Shown: positions 44,536 through 54,460 of the stretch, piece after piece
Layout: each line of letters begins with the position of its first letter
Position numbering within the stretch: position 1 is the stretch's first letter
Assembly: GCA_028692715.1 (NCBI GenBank)
Contig: JAQUWU010000004.1
Location: forward strand, 104,938 to 168,937
Direction: 5' to 3'
Length of the DNA stretch: 64,000 bases
From: Paludibacter sp.
Lineage (GTDB): Bacteria; Bacteroidota; Bacteroidia; Bacteroidales; Paludibacteraceae
Translations under genes and position numbers: made by a program
Notes under the pieces: generated by a model
The model's input: the letters and a program-made list of their open reading frames with translations, nothing else
What the model was told of the DNA's origin: nothing
Databases searched by the model: none

Positions 44536-46080
44536 ATGGGAGAAACAATACAAATATTACAAGAAAACGCTTCGTTAAAAGTGCAAATATTTCAGATGAA
44601 TGAACAGATTCTTCTGAAAGATGAACAGCTTCTTCGTAAGAATGAGCGTATCCTTTATTTGGAACGTCAACTATTTGGTCGTCGTTCGGAAAAGAAGTTA
44701 CCCGACTATTGTGAAGCTCAATTATCATTGTTCGATTCAGAGCAAGGTATGGCTGCTTTGGAACAGGAAACGCCTGGCATGACAACTTTGATAGAAGATA
44801 TCAAGCAAAAGGCAGAACAACGCCATTCTGCCTCAAAACGCAAAACAACAGCAGAAAAACGCTCTTATAAGATTCCTGCAAACGTTGAACGTATAGAAAC
44901 TATTATCGAGCCTACACACAACGACACAACTACACTTATAAAGATTGGTGAAGATGTGAGCGAAAGACTGATGCTTGACCCTTCCAAGTTTTGGGTAGAA
45001 CGCACTGTTCGTCCTATATATAAGGTAAAAGAAACTGAACAAGGACAAGCACTTACAACCACCATTGTTCAGGCACCTGCCAAAGAAGTGATATTCCCGG
45101 GTTGCATGGCTGGCGAATCGTTATTGAGCCAATTAATTGTAGATAAATTTCTTTACCATCTTCCCGAATACCGACAAGCAAAACGCTTCAAAGAACTTGG
45201 TGTTGAAATACCCACTTCCAGCATTAATCGTTGGGTGCACGCCACGGCGGATAAGCTATATCCCCTTTATGTGGCGCAAATGCAACGCATATTATCAGCA
45301 AACTACATTCAAGTAGATGAAACATCTCATTCGATAATTGATCGCAAAGGTTCGGCGCGCAAAGGATATATTTGGGTGGTTCGTTCCGTGCTATTTCCGG
45401 GTGTGTTTTTTCATTACGACAAAGGATCTCGTTCGCAAGAAGTGGTATTAAAAATGCTCAAGGATTACAAAGGGGCTTTACAAACCGATGGCTATGCGGC
45501 TTATAGTATCTTTGAAGAAAAGCAAGGTATACTTCCACTTGGTTGTATGGCTCACGTTAGAAGAAAATTTGAAAATGCACTGACAACTACGCCTCAGGCA
45601 AAGCAAGCACTTGATTATATTGCGTTGCTTTATATGTTAGAGGAGAATCTCAAAGCAGAAGATGCCGATTACGAACAAATCCGCAAAGAGCGCCAAGAGA
45701 AAGCCTACCCCATTTTACAACAAATGGAGAGATGGATGAAGCGAACTTACAATACTTGTACGCCAAAAAGTCCACTTGGGAAAGCCATTAGCTATGCTTT
45801 TGGTATGTGGCCTCGTATCAGCCGGTATTGCAAGGAAGGATATTTCAATATTGACAACAATGGAGTAGAGAATTCCATTCGACCAATCACGCTCGGTCGT
45901 AAGAATTATCTATTTTCAGGCAATGATAGCGGCGCTGAGAATAATTGCATATTTTATACGCTCATAGGTAGTTGCCTACAAGCTGGTGTTGAACCACACA
46001 AATGGTTAACTACAACACTGGAGAAAATCCCCAAACTGAGAACTCCAATAAACTGGGAGGAGTTTCTACCGAAACTATAA
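44536..46080 (+). CDS. tnpC: IS66 transposase TnpC
   Basis: The 514-residue transposase has an N-terminal coiled coil (ENASLKVQIFQMNEQILLKD) and LERQLFGRRSEK. A zinc-finger/helix region includes VIFPGCMAGESLLSQLIVDK. The DDE catalytic core has Asp in YIQVDETSH, Asp in LQTDGYAAY and Glu in NNGVENSIRP. The IS66 C-terminal extension follows (IFYTLIGSCLQAGVEP). It appears full length and intact, so the element may be active. Confidence 0.95.
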   Translation: MGETIQILQENASLKVQIFQMNEQILLKDEQLLRKNERILYLERQLFGRRSEKKLPDYCEAQLSLFDSEQGMAALEQETPGMTTLIEDIKQKAEQRHSASKRKTTAEKRSYKIPANVERIETIIEPTHNDTTTLIKIGEDVSERLMLDPSKFWVERTVRPIYKVKETEQGQALTTTIVQAPAKEVIFPGCMAGESLLSQLIVDKFLYHLPEYRQAKRFKELGVEIPTSSINRWVHATADKLYPLYVAQMQRILSANYIQVDETSHSIIDRKGSARKGYIWVVRSVLFPGVFFHYDKGSRSQEVVLKMLKDYKGALQTDGYAAYSIFEEKQGILPLGCMAHVRRKFENALTTTPQAKQALDYIALLYMLEENLKAEDADYEQIRKERQEKAYPILQQMERWMKRTYNTCTPKSPLGKAISYAFGMWPRISRYCKEGYFNIDNNGVENSIRPITLGRKNYLFSGNDSGAENNCIFYTLIGSCLQAGVEPHKWLTTTLEKIPKLRTPINWEEFLPKL

Positions 46081-46090
46081 CCAAAAATAT

Positions 46091-46134
46091 AAAACGGACT
46101 GTCTATAGTATTTCTATTGATAGTCCGTTTTTTT
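46091..46134 (+). terminator. terminator inside the IS66 right end
   Basis: AAAACGGACT (46091-46100) pairs with AGTCCGTTTT (46122-46131), followed by T. It lies directly after the tnpC stop. Confidence 0.75.
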
Positions 46135-46137
46135 GTG

Positions 46138-46201
46138 CAAAACAATACGGTTGATTTGGGATGCTTACTGCAAAACAATACGGCTGATTTGGAATGCTTA
46201 C
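46138..46201. repeat. duplicated right inverted repeat of IS66
   Basis: Two 31-bp copies (46138-46168 and 46171-46201) differ at two positions and are separated by 2 bp. Each is an inverted match to the left end at 44070. Confidence 0.9.
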
Positions 46202-46471
46202 GTTTTATCCTGTCATTTCGTATTTCTCGACCTCTTTTTGACTGAATCAGAATTCGGTCGATACGATGTACGGGTTGAAAAAAAATAAAATTTGTTATTT
46301 ATTCTTTTGTGGGTCAAGCAAATATTTAGATGCTTTTATTTATAAATCAAGCAGCTGGTATGTAAACTGACCTTAGATATCTAAACCTGAAGGAGCACGT
46401 TGAAATATAAATGTAATATAACTGTAACATTAATATAATATGTGAGACATTTTTGTTACCTGGAAATTTCA

Positions 46472-46479
46472 TACTTTTG
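46472..46479 (+). promoter_or_regulatory. Bacteroidota promoter for the phosphate transporter
   Basis: TACTTTTG (-7) with TTTG at 46452-46455. The spacing of 16 bp is shorter than usual. It lies 22 bp before the ATG. The rest of the 300-bp gap after IS66 shows nothing recognisable. Confidence 0.45.
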
Positions 46480-46501
46480 CAAAAAAAAATAAAACAAATT
46501 T

Positions 46502-48745
46502 ATGGACAGTATTTATCTTATCATTGTAGTAGTACTATTAGGGCTTGCAACGTTGGATTTAGTTGTTGGAGTTTCAAATGATGCTGTGAACTTTCTAAAT
46601 TCAAGTATTGGTTCTAAAGTTGCTCCAATGTGGGTGATTTTGACAGTGGCTTCAATAGGTATTTTGGTTGGATCACTCTTTTCAAGTGGCATGATGGAAG
46701 TAGCACGAAGTGGTATTTTTTATCCAGGAAAATTTACATTTCCGGATATTATGATGCTATTTCTAGCTGTAATGATCACAGATGTAATTTTATTGGATGT
46801 ATTCAATACGTTTGGTTTACCTACATCTACTACTGTCTCGTTGGTATTTGAATTGTTGGGAGCTGCCGTAGCTGTTGCATTAGTTAATACATGGAGTGCC
46901 AACACCGGTAATGTTATTGATTACATTAATACAGGAAAAGCATTAACCATTATTTCAGGTATTTTAATATCTGTGGTAATTGCATTTACATTCGGATTGA
47001 TAATAATGCAGTTTTCCAGAATAATATTTTCATTTAAATATAAAAAATCTTTTCTTTATCTGGGAGCAATATGGGGAGGTTTTGCATTAACAGCCATATC
47101 ATATTTTGCCATCTTTAAAGGACTAAAAAATACGACACTGATTTCAAAAGACTCTTTACAATTAATGCAGGATAATTTAAGTGTAATTCTTTTGTATACG
47201 TGGGGGATTTTGACAGTTGTTATGGCTGTGTTGCAACATATTTTTAAGGTAAATATCCTGAAAATAATTATATTGTGCGGAACAGCAGCACTAGCACTTT
47301 CTTTTGCAGGCAATGACCTTGTAAATTTTATTGGCGTATTTATGGCTGGATTAGGATCATTTGAAATTGCTTCAAATGTTATAGCTTCTGGAGGAACAGT
47401 TGAAAATTTATACATGTCGAAATTATCAGAGCCTGTAAGTGCAGATTGGCGTTATTTATTAGGAGCCGGTGTTATCATGATTTTAGCGATTTGGTTCTCA
47501 AAAAAGTCCAAATCCGTGACTATGACAGAAGTAAATTTGGCTCGCCAAGGTGAAGGGTTTGAAAGATTTTCATCAACGGGCGCATCACGTTCATTGGTTC
47601 GTAATGTTATCAACTTAAATAAGATTTTTGAAAAAATAACTCCTCAATTTGTTGTTAATTTTGTGGAAAGCCGTTTTAAGCCTTTATCTAATGAAGAAAA
47701 GGACAATAACAATGCATCGTTTGATTTAATAAGAGCTTCAGTGAATCTAACTGTCTCTGCATTGTTAATTTCGTTAGGAACTTCTTTGAAATTACCATTA
47801 TCTACCACTTATGTAACCTTTATGGTAGCAATGGGTTCTTCGTTGGCTGACAGAGCATGGGGGCGTGAAAGTGCTGTATACAGAATTACTGGTGTTTTAA
47901 CCGTTATTAGTGGTTGGTTCCTTACTGCATTTGTTGCCTTCACAGTAGCTATGTTAGTTGCATTTGCTTTAATGTATGGAGGAATTTATGCGATTGTTGG
48001 ATTATTGCTTTTAGTAGCGTTATTATTTATCCAGTTTATGAAAGTTCATAAAAAAAGAGCAAAAGCTGAGGAAGCGAATGATATCTTCTTAAATAATGAA
48101 CATGATATTGTCATAAATTGTACCCATGAAATAGAAGAGTCAGTTGAAACCACCATTGAAATATATAAGAAAATGCTTGAAGGTCTTTTCAAGGAGGATC
48201 GTAAAGGACTAATGAAATTATATAAAGTTGCCGATGATTTTCATGGAAAGTCCAAAAGACGCAGAGCTTACGAAGTATTACCGACTTTGCAAAGGTTAGA
48301 TTATAATGCATTGGATACAGGTCAATATTATGTTCAGGCAGTTGATTATTTCTATGAAATTTCTGTTTCGTTGAGATATATGACAGAATCAAGTTTCAAT
48401 TTTATTGACGATAATCATGAAGGATTTGGACAGGATCAAATTGATGACCTGACCCAATTAAGTAATGAGTTATTATCTGTATATCAGGATTTTATTAATA
48501 TGATGAGAAATAATAATTATTCTGATTTAGCAAAAATTAAAGAACGCCGAACAGTCATTTTAGATTTATATTCAGATCTTGTGAAGAAACAAATTAAGCG
48601 AACAAAGGAAAAAGAAACCGGAACAAGAAATAGTATTCTGTATTTGAATATACTAAATGAAACAAAAGCAATTGCCTTAAAATCTATAAATTTAATGAGA
48701 GCACAAATGAACTTATATAATTCGGATGATTTCAAACAAATCTAA
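46502..48745 (+). CDS. PiT-family inorganic phosphate transporter with PhoU-like C-terminal domain
   Basis: This 747-residue protein has the duplicated PHO4 signature: DLVVGVSNDAVNFLNSSIGS near the N-terminus, a second SFAGNDLVNFIGVFMAG, and LKLPLSTTYVTFMVAMGSSL in the second half. About ten helices span residues 1-515. The remaining 230 residues are a soluble, helical PhoU-like region. PiT carriers import phosphate coupled to protons or sodium. The fused domain may give internal control in place of a separate PhoU/DUF47 partner, which many PiT proteins have as a neighbouring gene. It is monocistronic with a strong terminator. Confidence 0.9.
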   Translation: MDSIYLIIVVVLLGLATLDLVVGVSNDAVNFLNSSIGSKVAPMWVILTVASIGILVGSLFSSGMMEVARSGIFYPGKFTFPDIMMLFLAVMITDVILLDVFNTFGLPTSTTVSLVFELLGAAVAVALVNTWSANTGNVIDYINTGKALTIISGILISVVIAFTFGLIIMQFSRIIFSFKYKKSFLYLGAIWGGFALTAISYFAIFKGLKNTTLISKDSLQLMQDNLSVILLYTWGILTVVMAVLQHIFKVNILKIIILCGTAALALSFAGNDLVNFIGVFMAGLGSFEIASNVIASGGTVENLYMSKLSEPVSADWRYLLGAGVIMILAIWFSKKSKSVTMTEVNLARQGEGFERFSSTGASRSLVRNVINLNKIFEKITPQFVVNFVESRFKPLSNEEKDNNNASFDLIRASVNLTVSALLISLGTSLKLPLSTTYVTFMVAMGSSLADRAWGRESAVYRITGVLTVISGWFLTAFVAFTVAMLVAFALMYGGIYAIVGLLLLVALLFIQFMKVHKKRAKAEEANDIFLNNEHDIVINCTHEIEESVETTIEIYKKMLEGLFKEDRKGLMKLYKVADDFHGKSKRRRAYEVLPTLQRLDYNALDTGQYYVQAVDYFYEISVSLRYMTESSFNFIDDNHEGFGQDQIDDLTQLSNELLSVYQDFINMMRNNNYSDLAKIKERRTVILDLYSDLVKKQIKRTKEKETGTRNSILYLNILNETKAIALKSINLMRAQMNLYNSDDFKQI

Positions 48746-48773
48746 ATACTAATCTATTAAGATAAAAAAGGCG

Positions 48774-48809
48774 TGGTCGATTCAAAATTTGAATCGACCA
48801 TGTTTTTTT
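48774..48809 (+). terminator. terminator after the phosphate transporter
   Basis: TGGTCGATTCAAA (48774-48786) pairs with TTTGAATCGACCA (48788-48800), followed by a long T-run. Confidence 0.85.
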
Positions 48810-48970
48810 TTGAATTATCTATAGAAATATTTAAAATGTATCATCGTTCTAGAGTTTTTATGAAGATAAATACTCTCTCTATATAGGACTTGCTGATAAA
48901 CGAAAGAGTACTTAGAAACAAATTGATTAAGCTCTGAAATAAACCTCAAGTTCAAGCTGTTTTACTGTTT

Positions 48971-49013
48971 AAAAAAAAGCCTTCGAATGATTTCATTCGA
49001 AGGCTTTTTTTTT
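48971..49013. terminator. strong terminator for the small T9SS protein
   Basis: A 20-bp stem (core AGCCTTCGAATGA) has A- and T-runs on both sides. It serves the minus-strand gene ending at 49047. Confidence 0.85.
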
Positions 49014-49046
49014 AAGAGTAATTTTGAATGTAAACCAATGATTTAT

Positions 49047-49496
49047 TTAATTTTTCAAGATGATTTTAGTTGCTTGTTTACCTACTCGTACAATGTATAA
49101 ACCTTTAGTGAAATCAGACATATCAGCAACACCATTTACTAATTGAAGGGTTTGAACTTTAGCTCCTAAAGCACTGTAAATTTCTACAGTTGAGGTGTTA
49201 GCATTCTTTACATTTAATTGCTTGCCAACCACATATGCTTTAAATGAATTTCCATTTACAGGAGAAATACTTGTAGCTTTTTCACCCAAAAACTTTTTAT
49301 CCCAATAAACAACATCTTTTTTGATTGTAGCATCTTGAAATGCGAAAGAGTCTGTCCCACTTGTACTTACTACGTACAAAGAGCCTGAAGCACCATTAGC
49401 CCATGTCCCTAAATTTTGATCAGTTAGTAAATTATTTTGTGCTTGCCCAACCAAGACACAAGTGATAATGTATAATAATAGAGTAATTTTTTTCAT
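49047..49496 (-). CDS. small secreted protein with T9SS type A sorting domain
   Basis: The 149 residues start with a signal peptide (MKKITLLLYIITCVLVGQAQ). About half of the protein is a sorting domain (VEIYSALGAKVQTLQLVNG, FTKGLYIVRVGKQ, ending IILKN). The passenger between them is only about 60 residues and has no recognised motif. It could be a genuine small surface protein or the remains of a longer one. It stands alone between two strong terminators and the glycogen synthase promoter region. Confidence 0.75.
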   Translation of the reverse strand: MKKITLLLYIITCVLVGQAQNNLLTDQNLGTWANGASGSLYVVSTSGTDSFAFQDATIKKDVVYWDKKFLGEKATSISPVNGNSFKAYVVGKQLNVKNANTSTVEIYSALGAKVQTLQLVNGVADMSDFTKGLYIVRVGKQATKIILKN

Positions 49497-49761
49497 GTTT
49501 TTTTATTTTTATTTTGTTTAATTCTTCTTGTAAATAAAATGTATAATTATTACAAAAACGATACATTTTGGGTGCAATTATATTTTTTTTTAGTCGAAGA
49601 ATTGATTGTAAATTAAATGTCTGAATTTAAATGCAACAAAGTCTAATGTTAAAATATATGTCCTATTAATTTATTCTATATGTTTTAACGATTTATCGTG
49701 CAATTATTTAAACAAATTTCATGCCTTTAATACATTAACTATAATTCCCGTAAAATAATAT

Positions 49762-49769
49762 TATCTTTG
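49762..49769 (+). promoter_or_regulatory. Bacteroidota -7 element for glycogen synthase
   Basis: TATCTTTG, 23 bp before the ATG. The remainder of the 296-bp divergent gap shows no other feature. Confidence 0.5.
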
Positions 49770-49792
49770 CAATCATTTTAAAATTACAATCT

Positions 49793-51445
49793 ATGGCGCT
49801 AGTGTTGAAACCAGAATATATTTTTGAGACAAGTTGGGAAGTGTGCAATATGGTGGGGGGAATTTATACCGTACTATCAACAAGAGCTGCTACATTAGAA
49901 AAAATTCATTCAGACAAACTGATTTTTATAGGACCGGATGTTTGGATTGAAAAGCCAAATCCGTATTTTGAAGAAATTCCGGAATTGCTTTCAGATTGGA
50001 AATTGTTCACAGTAGAGCATTTTGATTTGAAAATACGTGTAGGTCGGTGGAAAATACCAGGCAGACCTATTGCTGTATTAGTTGATTTTATGCCTCTAAT
50101 GGCCAAGAAAAATGAAATCTACGGACAGGTTTGGGAACAGGTAGGTGTAGATTCTCTGGCTAGCTATGGCGATTACGACGAATCTTCTATGTTTGGGTAT
50201 GCAACTGGAATAATAATTGAAAGTTATTATCGGTTTCATAACTTAAGTGCTAAGAATAATATAGTGGCACATTTTAATGAATGGATGACTACATTTGGTG
50301 CATTTTATATTCAAAAAAATGTTCCCGAAATTGCTACCCTGTTCACTACACACGCTACTTCCATTGGGCGTTCTATCGCTGGCAATCATAAACCTCTGTA
50401 CGATTACCTCAACGAATATAATGGTGATCAGATGGCTCGGGAGTTGAACATGGTTTCGAAACATTCTACCGAGAAAATTGCTGCCCATACTGTAGATTGC
50501 TTTACTACTGTAAGTGATATAACTGCTTGCGAATGTACACAATTGCTCGATAAAACTCCTCACATCGTAACACCAAATGGTTTTGAGGATGATTTTGTTC
50601 CTAAAAACAAGAAATTTGATACCGCCCGAAAACAAGCTAAAACATCGTTGCGTAAAGTAGCAGAAACTCTTTTAGGTTATAAACTAACAAAGGATGCCTT
50701 ATTTGTAGGTACAGCAGGTAGATATGAATATAAAAATAAAGGAATTGATACACTGATTGAATCTCTAAAACAGTTATCAGAATTTCCGAATCTGAAGAAA
50801 GAGATTGTGGTTTTTATAATGGTTCCTGCTCATATTAAAGAGTTTAGAGTTGATTTAGCTTCAGCACTAAAAAATCCTTCTACTGAATTGAATTCCTGGA
50901 ATAAGTTTACTACCCACGAATTGTACGATTACCATAACGACAATGTAATGTCGGCAATAAATTGGTTCCATTTTCAAAATAATCAAAATCAACCGATAAA
51001 AATTATTTTTGTTCCATCATATCTGAACGGTACGGATGGGATATTCAACAAAAGTTATTACGAATTATTAATAGGAATGGATTTGACAATTTTTCCATCT
51101 TATTATGAACCATGGGGTTATACGCCGCTTGAGAGTGTAGCATTTGGAGTTCCTACCATCACTACTGATTTATCGGGTTTTGGATTGTGGGTTTCTTCAA
51201 AACCAAAAGATATTTCTACCGGAGTTGGTGTAATTCATCGTTCCGATTATAATTCTTATCTTGTTGCGACTCATATTGCCGAAATGATTCAGAAATTTGC
51301 TGAATTTAATGATACTGAAGTTTTAGAAGTACGGGCAAAAGCCTCTGTTATAGCTGAAAAAGCTTTGTGGAAACATTTTATCAAATTTTATGAAAGAGCT
51401 TATCATATTGCTCTAGAAAATAAATCAAAGAGAATCAGTCATTGA
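49793..51445 (+). CDS. glycogen synthase, GT3 (eukaryotic-like) family
   Basis: The 550 residues resemble the GT3 synthases of animals and fungi and not the ADP-glucose GlgA type. The nucleotide-sugar site starts with FETSWEVCNMVGGIYTVLST. THATSIGRSIAGN and VTPNGF mark the acceptor cleft. PSYYEPWGYTPLESVAFGVP is the retaining GT-B donor motif with the catalytic Glu. GT3 proteins extend alpha-1,4-glucan, usually from UDP-glucose. The glucan phosphorylase gene follows after 155 bp, so the pair covers synthesis and mobilisation of storage glycogen. Bacteroidota commonly use this enzyme. Confidence 0.92.
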   Translation: MALVLKPEYIFETSWEVCNMVGGIYTVLSTRAATLEKIHSDKLIFIGPDVWIEKPNPYFEEIPELLSDWKLFTVEHFDLKIRVGRWKIPGRPIAVLVDFMPLMAKKNEIYGQVWEQVGVDSLASYGDYDESSMFGYATGIIIESYYRFHNLSAKNNIVAHFNEWMTTFGAFYIQKNVPEIATLFTTHATSIGRSIAGNHKPLYDYLNEYNGDQMARELNMVSKHSTEKIAAHTVDCFTTVSDITACECTQLLDKTPHIVTPNGFEDDFVPKNKKFDTARKQAKTSLRKVAETLLGYKLTKDALFVGTAGRYEYKNKGIDTLIESLKQLSEFPNLKKEIVVFIMVPAHIKEFRVDLASALKNPSTELNSWNKFTTHELYDYHNDNVMSAINWFHFQNNQNQPIKIIFVPSYLNGTDGIFNKSYYELLIGMDLTIFPSYYEPWGYTPLESVAFGVPTITTDLSGFGLWVSSKPKDISTGVGVIHRSDYNSYLVATHIAEMIQKFAEFNDTEVLEVRAKASVIAEKALWKHFIKFYERAYHIALENKSKRISH

Positions 51446-51534
51446 AAAATGCATTGAAAATGTAAATTTCAAACGTTTGAAATTTATAGTCACTTATTTT
51501 AAAGATATTGATTTATTCTTAGATGTTTTTATAT

Positions 51535-51542
51535 TATATTTG
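51535..51542 (+). promoter_or_regulatory. Bacteroidota -7 element for glucan phosphorylase
   Basis: TATATTTG, 58 bp before the ATG. The phosphorylase gene thus seems to have its own promoter. Confidence 0.45.
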
Positions 51543-51600
51543 TGTTAGAATTGTAGTAAAACGTATTAGTGTATAGTTATATAAAAAAGATTTATAAGTT

Positions 51601-54165
51601 ATGAAAATTAAAGTTAACAACGTAAACGAAAAAAACTTAAAGGAAATCAATGTAAAGTCAAATTTACCTGATAGTTTAAGTAAATTAGAAGAAATAGCCC
51701 AAAATATTTGGTGGTCATGGGATAGCAAAGCAAAAAATCTGTTTCGCCAGATTGACCATGATGCATGGATTGAAGCATCTTCAAACCCGGTTTTGTTACT
51801 CAATATTCTTAACTATGAGAAATTGGTATCAATGGGAAAAGATGCAGAATTTATTAAGAAAGTAGATGCTATATATGAAGATTATAAAGCATATATGAAT
51901 GTTCCCAAAAATCCAAAAACCCCATCAATAGCATATTTCAGTATGGAATATGGTTTAACCGAAGTATTGAAAATTTACTCGGGTGGTTTAGGCGTTTTAG
52001 CAGGTGACTATTTGAAAGAAGCCAGTGATAGTTGTGTAGATATGACCGCCATAGGATTTTTATATCGCTATGGATATTTTACTCAATCACTTTCGGTTGA
52101 TGGACAACAAGTTGCTGTTTATGAAGCTCAGAATTTCAATAATCTACCCATTACACAGGTAAAAGACGAAAACGATAATCCCGTTGTATTGGAAGTCCCT
52201 TATCCGGATCGTATTGTATATGCCTATATCTGGAAAGTGGCTGTTGGTAGAATATCATTATATCTTCTTGATACAGATACAGATATGAATAGTGAATACG
52301 ATAGATCAATTACGCATCAACTGTATGGTGGAGATTGGGAAAACCGTATGAAACAAGAAATTCTGTTAGGTGTTGGTGGAATATTGGCATTAAAAAAATT
52401 AGGAATCGAAAAAGAGGTATATCATTGTAACGAAGGACATGCAGCCTTAATTAATGCTCAACGATTAGCTGATTATATTTCAGATAAAGATCTTACATTT
52501 AATCAGGCATTAGAAGTTGTACGCTCTAGCTCACTGTATACTGTTCATACTCCCGTTCCTGCCGGTCACGATAGTTTTGAGGAAAGTCTTTTCCAAAAAT
52601 ATATGAGTGAATTTCCTGCTAAATTAAATATAAGCTGGGACGAATTCATAGATATGGGTCGGGAACATCCGGGCGATCATAATGAAAAGTTTAGTATGAG
52701 TGTATTTGCTTGTAATACTTGTCAGGAAGTAAATGGTGTAAGTTGGTTACACGGAAAAGTTTCTCAGGAAATGTTTAACCCTATTTGGAAAGGATATTTT
52801 CCGGAAGAACTTCATGTTAGTTATGTGACCAATGGAGTACACTTACCTACATGGACATCTTCTGACTGGAAAGCAATTTATGAAAAATACTTCACAAAAG
52901 CTTTTTATGCCGATCAATCGAATATGAAAATTTGGGAAGGTGTATATAAAATTCCTGATCAGGAAATATGGAATACCCGTATGGGATTGAAAAATAAACT
53001 GGTAGATTATATCAGAGATCAGTTTAATGAAAAATGGTTGAAAAATCAGGGAGATCCATCGCGTATCGTTTCGGTTTTACAAGCAATTAACCCCAATGCA
53101 CTGATAATTGGATTTGGTCGTCGTTTTGCGACTTACAAACGTGCTCATTTACTTTTTACCGATTTGGAAAGACTTGAGAAAATTGTAAATGACCCATTGC
53201 ACCCTGTTCAGTTTATTTTTACCGGAAAAGCACACCCAGCCGATGGTGGAGGTCAGGGATTAATAAAAAGAATTGTTGAAGTTTCGCGTATGCCGCAATT
53301 CCTTGGAAAGATTATTTTCCTTGAAAATTACGATATGCGTTTGGCAAAACGTTTAATTAGTGGAGTGGATATTTGGTTAAATACTCCGACACGTCCATTG
53401 GAAGCTTCCGGAACATCGGGTGAAAAAGCGCAAATGAATGGCGTTTTAAATTTCTCAGTACTTGATGGTTGGTGGCTCGAAGGTTATGTAAAAGGCGCCG
53501 GTTGGGCGTTAACTGAAAAAAGAACTTATGAGAATCAAGATCATCAGGATCAGTTAGATGCAGCTACAATTTATGGAATGCTTGAGAATGAAATTATTCC
53601 GCTTTATTTTGCTAAAAACACCAAAGGCTATTCTCCTGAATGGATACAAGTTATCAAAAATTCATTGGCACAAATCACTCCTCGATTTACAACCAAACGA
53701 ATGATTGATGATTATATCGAACGTTTTTATACTAAGCTGGCAACCCGTTCTGCGCTATTAAAATCAACTAATTTTGCAAAAGCAAAAGAAATTGCTGCAT
53801 GGAAAGAAAAAATAGCTGAAGGTTGGGATAAAATTAATGTGGTATCGATGGATATTCCTGAAAATTTAATCCATAATCCACTGGCAGGTGAGGTTTACGA
53901 CATCAATATTGTAATTGACGTAAATGGAATTAGTGATAATGGTATTGGAATTGAACTTGTTGCAACGAAAATGGCAAAAAACAATAACGATACTTTATTT
54001 GATGTAGAGGAACTTGAATTGGTTAAATCCGAAGGCTCTATCCTTCATTTCAATCTTAAATATCAATTCAATATGGCTGGATCATTTAAATACGGTTTCC
54101 GTATGTTCCCCAAAAATGAGGATTTACCCCATCGTCAGGATTTTTGCTTTGTACGTTGGATTTAG
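51601..54165 (+). CDS. glgP: alpha-glucan phosphorylase (GT35, bacterial short-type)
   Basis: The 854-residue protein has an N-terminal DUF3417-like segment ([20 protein letters not shown]) and [21 protein letters not shown]. The phosphorylase core has [26 protein letters not shown] and the pyridoxal phosphate lysine in [19 protein letters not shown]. It cleaves alpha-1,4-glucans with phosphate to give glucose 1-phosphate. The C-terminal 130 residues form an extra beta domain. It works opposite the glycogen synthase just upstream. No branching or debranching enzyme gene is in the window. Confidence 0.94.
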   Translation: MKIKVNNVNEKNLKEINVKSNLPDSLSKLEEIAQNIWWSWDSKAKNLFRQIDHDAWIEASSNPVLLLNILNYEKLVSMGKDAEFIKKVDAIYEDYKAYMNVPKNPKTPSIAYFSMEYGLTEVLKIYSGGLGVLAGDYLKEASDSCVDMTAIGFLYRYGYFTQSLSVDGQQVAVYEAQNFNNLPITQVKDENDNPVVLEVPYPDRIVYAYIWKVAVGRISLYLLDTDTDMNSEYDRSITHQLYGGDWENRMKQEILLGVGGILALKKLGIEKEVYHCNEGHAALINAQRLADYISDKDLTFNQALEVVRSSSLYTVHTPVPAGHDSFEESLFQKYMSEFPAKLNISWDEFIDMGREHPGDHNEKFSMSVFACNTCQEVNGVSWLHGKVSQEMFNPIWKGYFPEELHVSYVTNGVHLPTWTSSDWKAIYEKYFTKAFYADQSNMKIWEGVYKIPDQEIWNTRMGLKNKLVDYIRDQFNEKWLKNQGDPSRIVSVLQAINPNALIIGFGRRFATYKRAHLLFTDLERLEKIVNDPLHPVQFIFTGKAHPADGGGQGLIKRIVEVSRMPQFLGKIIFLENYDMRLAKRLISGVDIWLNTPTRPLEASGTSGEKAQMNGVLNFSVLDGWWLEGYVKGAGWALTEKRTYENQDHQDQLDAATIYGMLENEIIPLYFAKNTKGYSPEWIQVIKNSLAQITPRFTTKRMIDDYIERFYTKLATRSALLKSTNFAKAKEIAAWKEKIAEGWDKINVVSMDIPENLIHNPLAGEVYDINIVIDVNGISDNGIGIELVATKMAKNNNDTLFDVEELELVKSEGSILHFNLKYQFNMAGSFKYGFRMFPKNEDLPHRQDFCFVRWI

Positions 54166-54186
54166 AATTCAAAATGACTATAATAG

Positions 54187-54219
54187 AAAAGATCGGTTAA
54201 AAACCGATCTTTTTTTTTG
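54187..54219 (+). terminator. terminator after glucan phosphorylase
   Basis: GATCGGTT (54191-54198) pairs with AACCGATC (54202-54209), extended by flanking A and T runs. Confidence 0.85.
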
Positions 54220-54403
54220 AAAAAAAAGCAGAAGGTTAATGAATTAAATTTTTATTTTGCTTTAAAAACAACAAATTTAATAAAAAGACGAACAACCGAA
54301 CTGTACACTTCAACAGAAGTTAGTAAGTGCTAAAAAAATTAATTGTCAAATATCTTAATTTTTATTTCTTAAATTCAAATATTATTCCTATTATTGTCAT
54401 GCC

Positions 54404-54436
54404 AATCTAATATTCTAAAAGTTTTAGAATTAGATT
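54404..54436. promoter_or_regulatory. AT-rich palindrome just upstream of the CHASE kinase
   Basis: ATTCTAAAA (54412-54420) and TTTTAGAAT (54422-54430) form a perfect 9-bp inverted repeat. AATCTA and TAGATT extend it outward with a 1-nt offset. It ends 24 bp before the ATG and could be an operator. Confidence 0.4.
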
Positions 54437-54460
54437 ATTGATTTGTATTAAGGAATAGAT

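Larger units (their letters stand above)
44070..46201 (+). mobile_element. IS66-family insertion sequence (tnpB-tnpC type)
   Basis: The left end GTAAGCATCCCAAATCAGCC starts at 44070. Inverted copies of it end at 46168 and again at 46201. GTAA termini are typical of IS66. Only tnpB and tnpC are present; tnpA is absent, as in many Bacteroidota IS66 members. The 8 bp before the left end (GATATTAA) do not match the 8 bp after either right end, so no target duplication is visible. Confidence 0.9.

Noticed and set aside
44070-46201. Integrative element or prophage boundary at the IS66 copy
   Set aside because: Only tnpB and tnpC lie between the ends; there is no integrase, tRNA site or phage gene nearby.
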